This document shows positions 1-6,247 of a DNA stretch of 28,336 nucleotides, piece by piece. Under the pieces are notes generated by a model. That model worked only from the letters and a program-made list of their open reading frames with translations. It was not told the DNA's origin and made no database searches. Source of the DNA: Christensenella sp. UBA7102 (GTDB taxonomy: Bacteria > Bacillota > Clostridia > Christensenellales > UBA1750); the NCBI GenBank assembly GCA_002492415.1, contig DKYK01000024.1, forward strand, positions 1 to 28,336. The letters are read 5' to 3'. The first letter of the stretch is position 1. Each line of letters opens with the position of its first letter. A program made the translations under genes and the position numbers.

Positions 1-192
1 GGGGAAACCAAACCCGGTGGGGAAGCCAAGCCCGGCGCAGAGGGTAAGCCCGAGGCGGGCAGGGCCGAGAACCGCGGCAAAAACCGTTCCAACCGACCGC
101 CGCGCCGCGATGGCGTCCCCGGTGGCGGCGTGCACACCATTCCCAAGGAGCAGCGCCCCGCGCCCGTCCAGGAAGGTCCTGTGAATCCATAA
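1..192 (+). CDS. C-terminal tail of an unidentified protein (5' truncated)
   Basis: An open frame enters from the left edge and ends at TAA 190-192, giving 63 visible residues. They are low-complexity: Gly/Pro/Lys/Glu-rich at first, then a basic Arg/Asn/Pro stretch, ending in a Pro-rich segment with VNP at the C-terminus. There is no domain to identify, so function cannot be read from this piece. Disordered basic tails of this kind occur on PSP1/RicT proteins of Clostridia, and RicT is a neighbour of the tRNA methyltransferase gene yabB in Bacillus. The yabB-like gene at 5265 makes RicT possible, but this is only an inference from context. The next promoter's -35 box begins eight bases after the stop. 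Confidence 0.5.
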   Translation, partial: GETKPGGEAKPGAEGKPEAGRAENRGKNRSNRPPRRDGVPGGGVHTIPKEQRPAPVQEGPVNP

Positions 193-199
193 TTTGTGC

Positions 200-228
200 T
201 TGCGCATCATTCGCTTCGGTGTTACAAT
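200..228 (+). promoter_or_regulatory. Promoter of the ferredoxin gene
   Basis: A -35 box TTGCGC (200-205) is separated by 17 bases from a -10 box TACAAT (223-228). A TG dinucleotide one base upstream of the -10 makes it an extended -10. Transcription would start near 235. Confidence 0.7.
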
Positions 229-235
229 AGACGCG

Positions 236-251
236 TGTAGAGAAATCTACA
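236..251 (+). promoter_or_regulatory. 5'-terminal stem-loop of the ferredoxin mRNA
   Basis: TGTAGA and TCTACA form a 6-bp stem closed by a GAAA tetraloop (242-245). The predicted start site lies at about 235, so the hairpin would occupy the extreme 5' end of the transcript. It ends 13 bases before the ribosome binding site GGAGGT (265-270). Hairpins in this position are known to stabilise some bacterial mRNAs; that role here is inferred. Confidence 0.45.
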
Positions 252-278
252 AACACAAAGTTGCGGAGGTGAATCTCA

Positions 279-449
279 ATGGCATTCAAGATTTCCGATG
301 ATTGCATCAGCTGCGGCGCTTGCGCGGCCGAGTGCCCGGTCAACGCCATCTCCGAGGGCGATGGTAAGTTCGTTATCGATGCGGATACCTGCATCAGCTG
401 CGGCGCGTGCGCTGGCACCTGCCCCGTCGGCGCTCCCTCTGAGGAGTAA
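279..449 (+). CDS. 2[4Fe-4S] bacterial-type ferredoxin
   Basis: This 56-residue protein contains two copies of the CxxCxxCxxxCP cluster motif (CISCGACAAECP near residues 9-20 and CISCGACAGTCP near 39-50). That is the signature of clostridial ferredoxins carrying two [4Fe-4S] clusters. Such proteins are small cytoplasmic electron carriers for pyruvate:ferredoxin oxidoreductase, hydrogenases and similar enzymes. Length is typical of the family. The start ATG 279 lies eight bases after a strong ribosome binding site, GGAGGT. The gene has its own promoter at 200-228 and a hairpin terminator at 467-503, so it is probably expressed alone. Its redox partner cannot be told from this window. Confidence 0.95.
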   Translation: MAFKISDDCISCGACAAECPVNAISEGDGKFVIDADTCISCGACAGTCPVGAPSEE

Positions 450-466
450 TTTTTCTGACCAAATGT

Positions 467-510
467 AAATCCCCGTTCGGTGCGCTTTGCCGGACGGGGA
501 TTTATCTTCT
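467..510. terminator. Shared terminator between ferredoxin and the HAD gene
   Basis: A 14-bp stem pairs 467-480 with 490-503, with one G-T wobble and a 9-base loop. On the plus strand it is followed by a T-rich stretch (TTTATCTTCTT, counting the last stem bases), so it can end the ferredoxin transcript. It lies between convergent genes and could also serve the minus-strand HAD gene, although the T-run on that side is weaker. Confidence 0.75.
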
Positions 511-524
511 TGGACACTGCCGTG

Positions 525-1211
525 TCAGCGCATAAGACGCTCCAGCAGCGAGGGCAGTGCGGTGAAGTCCGCCGTGCGGGCGTCCACCCAGGGGAGCAGG
601 GCGGCGAGCTCCGCCTCCGTACGGGGGCGCAGGTGCGTCACCAGCACCGTGCGCAGCCCCGCGCGCCTTGCCCCGCGGTGCTCGTCCGAGCCGCCGTCGC
701 CGATGAATGCGCTGCGGGCCGGATCCGCGCCCGTGCGCTCCAGCGCGATGCGGTAGATGGACGCGCCGGGCTTTCGCGCGTGCGCCTGGTGGGAGAACAC
801 CGTCTCGTCCATGCGGGCGGCCAGCGGAGATTCGGACCAGTGCAGCGTATCGATCACGTCCGCGTTGCTCACCAGGCAGATGCGGTGGCCGGCCTCGCGC
901 AGCGCGTCCAGCGTGCGCAGAATTTCTGGGCGGATCTCCGTCACCGCGCGGCGCATGCGCGCGATGCGGATGTCCGCAAGGCGGCCGACGTCGCGCGGGG
1001 TCGTGGGCAGATGCGTCCGGTTCAGCACGTCGCGCATCAGCGCCTCGGGCGTGTCGTAGAGAATGCCCAGCTCCCGGCGGACGCACAATTCCTCGCTCTC
1101 CACCTGGTTCAGCCAAACGTCCGCGGGGATGCCCAGCGCGTCCCATTCCGTGCGCGCGCCCGGCGGGAAGGGGGAGCAGAGCGTGAAAAACAGGTCGAAG
1201 AACAGTTGCAT
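525..1211 (-). CDS. HAD-superfamily hydrolase (haloacid dehalogenase-like phosphatase)
   Basis: The protein has 228 residues. All HAD motifs are visible: motif I FFDLFFTL near the N-terminus with the nucleophile Asp, motif II LVSNAD, the motif III Lys in RKPG, and motif IV FIGDGGSDE with the metal-binding acids. An alpha-helical cap lies between motifs I and II. The second Asp usual in phosphatase motif I is replaced by Phe (DLFFT), as in haloacid dehalogenase-type members. The substrate is therefore not predictable; a small phosphorylated metabolite is likely. I chose ATG 1211-1209 because AAAGGAG lies about nine bases upstream and motif I then starts at residue 4. An upstream in-frame start would overlap its own promoter. 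It is the only clear minus-strand gene here. Confidence 0.88.
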   Translation of the reverse strand: MQLFFDLFFTLCSPFPPGARTEWDALGIPADVWLNQVESEELCVRRELGILYDTPEALMRDVLNRTHLPTTPRDVGRLADIRIARMRRAVTEIRPEILRTLDALREAGHRICLVSNADVIDTLHWSESPLAARMDETVFSHQAHARKPGASIYRIALERTGADPARSAFIGDGGSDEHRGARRAGLRTVLVTHLRPRTEAELAALLPWVDARTADFTALPSLLERLMR

Positions 1212-1254
1212 GGCGCGGCGCTCCTTTCCGGGGTGCGGATTGGTTTTCAACGGC

Positions 1255-1283
1255 AGTATAACCCGCGCGCAGCGGCCTGTCAA
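1255..1283 (-). promoter_or_regulatory. Promoter of the HAD hydrolase gene
   Basis: Read on the minus strand, a consensus TTGACA (1283-1278) is followed after 17 bases by TATACT (1260-1255). It faces away from the plus-strand promoter at 1330-1358. Confidence 0.8.
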
Positions 1284-1296
1284 GGCGCGGAGAAGA

Positions 1297-1315
1297 TGTA
1301 AACGATTTGTTTAGA
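1297..1315. promoter_or_regulatory. Dyad between two opposed promoters (possible operator)
   Basis: TAAAC (1299-1303) and GTTTA (1309-1313) form a perfect inverted repeat around a 5-base centre. Flanking bases extend the match to seven of eight. It lies between the -35 boxes of the divergent HAD and SpoIID-like promoters, a natural place for a shared regulator. No regulator is identifiable, so this is only a candidate. Confidence 0.3.
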
Positions 1316-1329
1316 TGCCCGCAACGGGT

Positions 1330-1358
1330 TTGACGGCGCAGGGGGCGTATGTTACACT
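1330..1358 (+). promoter_or_regulatory. Promoter of the SpoIID-like gene
   Basis: TTGACG (1330-1335) and TACACT (1353-1358) are 17 bases apart, with TG one base before the -10. Transcription would begin near 1365 and leave a leader of about 120 bases. A short hairpin (1377-1389) followed by five T residues lies in this leader and could be a weak attenuator. Confidence 0.7.
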
Positions 1359-1484
1359 AAGAAATGTAGAATCTGCGCGCAAACTGCGCCTTTTTGTAAG
1401 CGGTGCGTGTGCAGTCATTTTCGCCCGCGTTCCCCATATAGATAGAATCAGGCCGTCGGCGTGTATTTTAGGAGGAAAAATCGG

Positions 1485-4400
1485 ATGAAGAGAATTCTGG
1501 CGTTACTGTTGAGCGTTGCGGTGCTGTGCGCAACGCTGCTGGTGGGCATGCCGCAGGCGGAGGCCGCGTCGGACGGCATGGTGCGCGTTTGGCTCAAATC
1601 CATGGACTATTACGGAAGCATCAGCTCCACCGCCATCACGCTCAACGGCTCCTACTCCGTGCCGGCCAACCCGGACGTGGTGCTGTCCACGCGCGGGGAG
1701 TACACCATCGAGGTGGTGGGCGGCACGCTGATGCTCTCGGGCACCGGCATTCAGGGCCAGGTGAACATGGGCAGCAAGTTCACCATCAAGCAGCACTTAA
1801 ATGACGACGGCTCCATCGGCACCATCAGCCTGTACAATGCAAAGTACGGCAACCGCGCCTATCGGGGCGATATGACCTTTGACATCAGCGGCGGGTATCT
1901 GCGCCTGATCAACCGCGTCTATATCGAGGACTACCTCTACGGCGTGCTGGCGGGCGAGCTGTCCAATACCTTCCCCATTGAGACGCTCAAGGCGCAGGCG
2001 GTGATCGCCCGCTCCTACGTCTACAACCGCATGACGGGCAACGAGCCCAACTACGAGATCAACGATACCTCGGGCGACCAGGTGTACAAGGGCTATAATT
2101 CCGCCAACAACAACATCATCAAGGCCGTGGACGACACCGCGGGCGTGATGCTCAAGTACGGATCCTCCTACGTAAACGCCTACTTTGGCGCCTCCAACGG
2201 CGGCCAGGTGGAGCTGCCCGGCAATGCGTGGTCCTCTTCCTCGTCGCTGGGCTGCTATGTGATGAAGGACGACCCCTACGACGTGCGCAACCCCTCGTCG
2301 CGCTCGGTCACCTACACCTTTACCTCCAACCCCGCCTCGCTGGACACCGCTTTCTATACGTTGATTCAGGACAAGGTCTATCAGAAGGTGGGCTATTATC
2401 CCACCATCAGCGCGATTCAGTCGGTGTCGCTGTCCAATCCCGTGGAAACCGACCGGCGCTCGGTGGGCGTCAGCCGCAACTATCAGACCATGAACATGAC
2501 CGTGCTGGTGCAGGACAACAGCGCGAGCGGCTACTGGGGCGGCGACAGCAGCGTCTACGATCCCTTTGCCGGCGACACCTTTGACGGCAGCGCCCCCTCG
2601 GGCAGCGGTGTGACCCAGTCGGTGGACATCAGCATCAGCCTGCACAATGAGCTCAAGTACACGCTCTTTTCCGCCGACTCCGACCTGCGCCTGTTCTCCA
2701 TGGAGAGCAGCGGCGGCTACTATTACCTGACGCTGGCCCGCTATGGCCACGGCGTGGGCATGTCCCAGCGCGGCGCGCAGCAGATGGCCAACGACGGCAG
2801 GAACTACAAGGACATCATCAACTTCTACTTTGCCGACGTGAGCCTGCCCAAGCTGGATCTGTCGCGCGAGACGCTGACCAAGTACGTCCCCATGTCCACC
2901 TCGCCCATCGCCACGGGCACGGTCAACGCCTCTTCGCTGACGGTGCGCGCCGATGCGTCCTCCTCCGGCAGGAAGCTGGGCTCGCTGACCCGCGGCGCGA
3001 CGGTGGACGTCTACGCCGATCTGGGCGAATGGCTGTGTATCGTCTATAACGGCTCCATCGGCTACGTCAGCTCCGCCTACATCCAGCTGAGCAATTACAC
3101 GGGTCCCGGTTCGCCCACCGCCACGCCCACGGCAACGCCGGACGGCGGCGCTACCGACGGCAGGGTGGGTCAGGCCAAGGTGACGCTGTCCACCGCCTCT
3201 TCTACGCTCAAGCTGCGCGCGACGGCCTCCTCTACGGGCTCTGTGCTCACCTCCATGCCCCACGGCACGGTGGTTGACGTGCTGCAGTACGGCAGCGAGT
3301 GGACCAAGGTGCGCACGCCCGGCGGCACGGTGGGCTATGCGGCGACGCGCTACCTGACCGACATCACGCCCCCCGACAACGGTGGAAACGACACCGCCAC
3401 GCCCACGCCGACGCCCGATAACGGCGGCAGCATCACGGGCAATGCCACCATTATCTCCGACGGCGTCGCGCTGCGCGGCTCGGCGGGCGGCAATGTCATT
3501 TACGAATATCTGAGCCGGAACGCGTCGGTGACGGTGCTCTCCAGCGAGGGCAGCTATTATTTCATCCGCACCTCCGACGGCACCACGGGCTACGTGGAAA
3601 AGAGTGCGGTGTCCACTGCGGGCGGCACGACCACAACGAATAGCGCTACCGCAACGCCCACGCCCACCCCGACGGGCGGGTCGGACACTGTTGTGGCCAC
3701 GGGCACGGTGACGGGCTCCACCGTCAACGTGCGCTCCGGTCCCGCTATTACCGCCACCAAGATCGGCCAGGTGACCAGGAATTCCACGGTAAAGATCATC
3801 TCGCAGAGCAACGGCTTCTATAAGATCGTCTACGGCACGGGCACGGGCTACATCTCGGCCAGTTACGTCAAGGTCAGCGGCGCGGTGAGCACGCCGACGC
3901 CGACTGCGACGGGCAGTCCTGTCACGCCCACGCCCACCCCGAATTCCTCGGGCAACACCCGCTATGTGGCCCAGGACGGCGTCAAGCTGGCCTCCGCGCC
4001 CGGCAGCAACGTCATCGAGGCGCTGCTGAGCATGGATACCATCGTCACGGTGCTCTCCACGGAGAACGGCTACTGCTATGTGCGCACCTCCGGCGGCCTG
4101 ACGGGTTATGTGGAGCAGGCCTACCTGGCCACGGTTCCCCAGGCGACGCCCGACCCCGTGGACAGTCTGGCCGCGGGCCAGACCTACATCGCCAAGGACG
4201 GCACGGCCCTGCGCACGGCGCCGGACAGCAACGTCATTGAAGAGTACCTCAACCGCGGCGCCACCGTCACGGTGCTCTCTACCCAGGGCTCCTACAGTTA
4301 CGTCGCCACGCGCAACGGAACGCGCGGCTATGTGGAGAGCGACGCCATTTCCGTCGCCGCAGGCCCGGTGGCAACGCCGACGCCCACGCCCACCCAGCCT

Positions 4401-5111
4401 GTGGACATCCCCAATAACGGCGGCACGACCACGACGCAGGCGGGCGTCATCAAGCTGTCCTCTTCCTCCTCGTCGCTGAATCTGCGCCAGGGGCCCAGCA
4501 CGTCGACGAGCGTGGTGACGCAGCTCAAGAGCGGCGCAGCCGTCACCGTAACCGGCGAGAGCGGCGATTGGTACGCCATCACCGCAGGCGCTTATTCGGG
4601 CTATGTGATGAAAAAGTACGTCAAGCTGGGCAGCGCTTCGGATGAAGACGCCGGCGGCAATGCGGGCGGCGGCGCGACCACTTTTCCGGGCGTCATCAAG
4701 CTGTCCAACGCCAGCTCCACCGTCAACGTGCGTTCCGGAGCGGGCACAAACAAGAGCAAGTTGGGCACGCTGTCTCACGGCGCCGCGATCAACATCGTGG
4801 CCAGCAACGGCGACTGGTATAAGATTGAGTACGGCACGGGCTACGGCTATGTGCTCAAGAGCTATGTGCGGCTGACGGGCAGCTCTTCCGGCGGGTCCTC
4901 GGGCGGGTCGTCGGGAAGCTCGACCACGACCGCCGCCAGCACGACCACGTCGGTCAACCTGCGTTCCTCGGGATCGGTTTCGGGCACGAAGCTGGGCACG
5001 TACCCCGCGGGCACCAAGGTCAGCGTGCTGTCCAAGGGCTCGACGTGGAGCAAGGTGTCGGTCAGCGGCAAGACCGGCTACATGAAGAACGACTACCTGA
5101 AGTTCAGCTAA
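1485..5111 (+). CDS. Secreted SpoIID/LytB-domain protein with nine SH3-like repeats
   Basis: This 1208-residue protein has a signal peptide (MKRILALLLS to the cleavage-like AEA|ASDG near residue 27). A SpoIID/LytB domain follows to about residue 460. It carries the conserved Glu in AGEL (about residue 158), the KAQAVIARSY segment, and GHGVGMSQRGAQ with His near 422. SpoIID of Bacillus is a lytic transglycosylase acting on peptidoglycan. The rest is nine bacterial SH3-like modules at roughly residues 477-535, 562-630, 653-710, 738-799, 826-884, 900-960, 986-1049, 1069-1132 and 1147-1208. Many are joined by Thr/Pro linkers. Such modules usually bind peptidoglycan, so the protein is probably a wall-anchored remodelling enzyme. 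There is no lipobox or LPxTG. Start ATG 1485 follows AGGAGGA closely; a GTG at 1461 precedes that site. B. subtilis SpoIID is far shorter, and this one need not be sporulation-specific. Confidence 0.9.
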   Translation: MKRILALLLSVAVLCATLLVGMPQAEAASDGMVRVWLKSMDYYGSISSTAITLNGSYSVPANPDVVLSTRGEYTIEVVGGTLMLSGTGIQGQVNMGSKFTIKQHLNDDGSIGTISLYNAKYGNRAYRGDMTFDISGGYLRLINRVYIEDYLYGVLAGELSNTFPIETLKAQAVIARSYVYNRMTGNEPNYEINDTSGDQVYKGYNSANNNIIKAVDDTAGVMLKYGSSYVNAYFGASNGGQVELPGNAWSSSSSLGCYVMKDDPYDVRNPSSRSVTYTFTSNPASLDTAFYTLIQDKVYQKVGYYPTISAIQSVSLSNPVETDRRSVGVSRNYQTMNMTVLVQDNSASGYWGGDSSVYDPFAGDTFDGSAPSGSGVTQSVDISISLHNELKYTLFSADSDLRLFSMESSGGYYYLTLARYGHGVGMSQRGAQQMANDGRNYKDIINFYFADVSLPKLDLSRETLTKYVPMSTSPIATGTVNASSLTVRADASSSGRKLGSLTRGATVDVYADLGEWLCIVYNGSIGYVSSAYIQLSNYTGPGSPTATPTATPDGGATDGRVGQAKVTLSTASSTLKLRATASSTGSVLTSMPHGTVVDVLQYGSEWTKVRTPGGTVGYAATRYLTDITPPDNGGNDTATPTPTPDNGGSITGNATIISDGVALRGSAGGNVIYEYLSRNASVTVLSSEGSYYFIRTSDGTTGYVEKSAVSTAGGTTTTNSATATPTPTPTGGSDTVVATGTVTGSTVNVRSGPAITATKIGQVTRNSTVKIISQSNGFYKIVYGTGTGYISASYVKVSGAVSTPTPTATGSPVTPTPTPNSSGNTRYVAQDGVKLASAPGSNVIEALLSMDTIVTVLSTENGYCYVRTSGGLTGYVEQAYLATVPQATPDPVDSLAAGQTYIAKDGTALRTAPDSNVIEEYLNRGATVTVLSTQGSYSYVATRNGTRGYVESDAISVAAGPVATPTPTPTQPVDIPNNGGTTTTQAGVIKLSSSSSSLNLRQGPSTSTSVVTQLKSGAAVTVTGESGDWYAITAGAYSGYVMKKYVKLGSASDEDAGGNAGGGATTFPGVIKLSNASSTVNVRSGAGTNKSKLGTLSHGAAINIVASNGDWYKIEYGTGYGYVLKSYVRLTGSSSGGSSGGSSGSSTTTAASTTTSVNLRSSGSVSGTKLGTYPAGTKVSVLSKGSTWSKVSVSGKTGYMKNDYLKFS

Positions 5112-5138
5112 AACTTACAGGCAGACGGGTACGGGGAT

Positions 5139-5178
5139 GACCCTCCCGCCCCTCCCCTTGGGGAGGGGCGGGAGGGTC
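5139..5178. repeat. Perfect 19-bp inverted repeat with a 2-base loop
   Basis: The arm 5139-5157 is exactly complementary to 5160-5178, separated by TT. Each arm is made of C-rich or G-rich runs (GACCCTCCCGCCCC on the left). It could end the SpoIID-like transcript, but no T-run follows on either side. The shape resembles the dispersed hairpin repeats found between genes of gut Firmicutes. Two further dyads follow in the same gap, at 5186-5211 (6-bp arms) and 5223-5232 (palindrome GGAGCGCTCC). Confidence 0.7.
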
Positions 5179-5264
5179 TATGGTTTCCCGGGGCGGCTTT
5201 GGGCGCCGGGAGGAAGACCTTTGGAGCGCTCCGCCGTCGGGCAGAGCAAATGGGAGGAATCGAG

Positions 5265-6020
5265 ATGGATGGATCGGAATGGCTGCGGGAGGGCGAGCGG
5301 CTGGACGACTTGCAGGCGGAGGGCGCACGCATCATCCAGCACCCGCACCGGTTCCGCTTCGGGACGGACGCGGTGCTGCTGCAGAATTTTGCGCGCCTGC
5401 AGCCCCGCGCGCGGGCAATCGACCTGGGTACGGGCACGGGGATCCTGCCCATTCTGCTGTGCGCGCGCAACGAGGGACTGACGTTTGACGCGGTGGAGAT
5501 ACAGCCGGACTGCGCGGACATGGCGCGGCGATCGGTGGCGCTCAATGGGATGAGCGGCCGCATATGCGTGCATGAGATGGATCTCAAGGACGCCCCGGCG
5601 CGTCTGGGCCGTGATCGGTACGACGCGGTGCTGTGCAATCCGCCCTACGGCAAGCGCGGCGGCGCGCTGCACAACCCCAACGACGCGCTGGCCATCGCGC
5701 GGCACGAGATCGCGACGGACTTGGCCTCGGTGGTGGCCAGCGGCGCGGCGCTGCTCAAGAACGGCGGGCGCTTTTTCCTGATCCATCAGGCCGACCGGCT
5801 GCCCGAGATCGCCTGGCGAATGCACGAGGAGGAACTGCCGCTCAAGCGCGTGCGGCTGGTGCAGCCCGGAGCGGGAAAACGCGCGCACCTGGTGCTGGTG
5901 GAGGCGGTAAAGCAGGCGGGCGAGGGCTGCGTGATGCTGCCGCCGCTGGTGCTGCACGATGAAAACGGGCGGCCGACCGGGGAACTGCAGCGCATCTACA
6001 ACGGAGAAAAAACGGTATAG
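5265..6020 (+). CDS. trmN6: tRNA1(Val) (adenine37-N6)-methyltransferase, TrmN6/YabB family
   Basis: This 251-residue class I methyltransferase has the SAM-binding motif AIDLGTGTGILP (residues 51-62) and the catalytic NPPY motif at 125-128, typical of N6-adenine methyltransferases. The N-terminal segment QHPHRFRFGTDAVLL and the C-terminal MLPPLVLHDENG with GELQRIYNG are characteristic of the YfiC/TrmN6 family. That family methylates A37 next to the anticodon of tRNA1(Val). I chose ATG 5265 because GGGAGGA lies six bases upstream; an earlier in-frame start at 5199 would run into the hairpin-rich gap. In Bacillus the homologue yabB lies in the yaa-yab region, as do relatives of the genes that follow here. 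The exact tRNA target is inferred from the family. Confidence 0.88.
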   Translation: MDGSEWLREGERLDDLQAEGARIIQHPHRFRFGTDAVLLQNFARLQPRARAIDLGTGTGILPILLCARNEGLTFDAVEIQPDCADMARRSVALNGMSGRICVHEMDLKDAPARLGRDRYDAVLCNPPYGKRGGALHNPNDALAIARHEIATDLASVVASGAALLKNGGRFFLIHQADRLPEIAWRMHEEELPLKRVRLVQPGAGKRAHLVLVEAVKQAGEGCVMLPPLVLHDENGRPTGELQRIYNGEKTV

Positions 6021-6033
6021 CGAGGTGTTTGAC

Positions 6034-6177
6034 ATGAGCGAAAACAGATGTCCCTGCAAGCGGATGCAGTGCGAGCGGCACGGAAACTGTGAAGCGTGCC
6101 GGGCGCATCACCGCGAGCAGGGAAAATTGACGAGATGCGAAAAGCTGGAAAGCACGGCGCGGAAACAGGCGCGTTGA
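6034..6177 (+). CDS. 47-residue Cys-rich small protein, unknown function
   Basis: The frame starts at ATG 6034 behind GAGGTG and lies 13 bases after the methyltransferase stop, so the two are probably co-transcribed. It has six Cys (residues 6, 8, 13, 19, 22 and 35) and three His (16, 25, 26), arranged as CPC, then CERHGNCEAC, then AHH and RC. The density and spacing suggest a zinc or iron-sulfur site. I recall short proteins with the same ERHG-C-x2-C-x2-HH core in other anaerobic Firmicutes, without an assigned function; this is from memory and unchecked. The tail is basic. A larger in-frame extension to 5959 overlaps the methyltransferase gene and is not needed. Confidence 0.75.
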   Translation: MSENRCPCKRMQCERHGNCEACRAHHREQGKLTRCEKLESTARKQAR

Positions 6178-6206
6178 TTGACAGGCAGGGCGAAAAGGTG
6201 TATCTT
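6178..6206 (+). promoter_or_regulatory. Promoter before the flippase-mazG genes
   Basis: A consensus TTGACA (6178-6183) directly after the previous stop codon is followed after 17 bases by TATCTT (6201-6206). Transcription would begin near 6213, about 35 bases before the flippase start. Confidence 0.7.
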
Positions 6207-6247
6207 TTTTAGGGTAATGCTGGAAAAAAGGACGGGATAGCGTCAAA

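Noticed and set aside
1461..1484. Upstream GTG start for the SpoIID-like gene
   Set aside because: The ribosome binding site AGGAGGA lies between this GTG and ATG 1485, and the signal peptide begins at the ATG.
1797..4778. A 993-codon open frame on the minus strand opposite the SpoIID-like gene
   Set aside because: Its predicted protein is a low-complexity Ala/Gly/Arg/His/Val mixture with no domain, as expected from the reverse strand of GC-biased codons. The plus-strand gene has clear domains.
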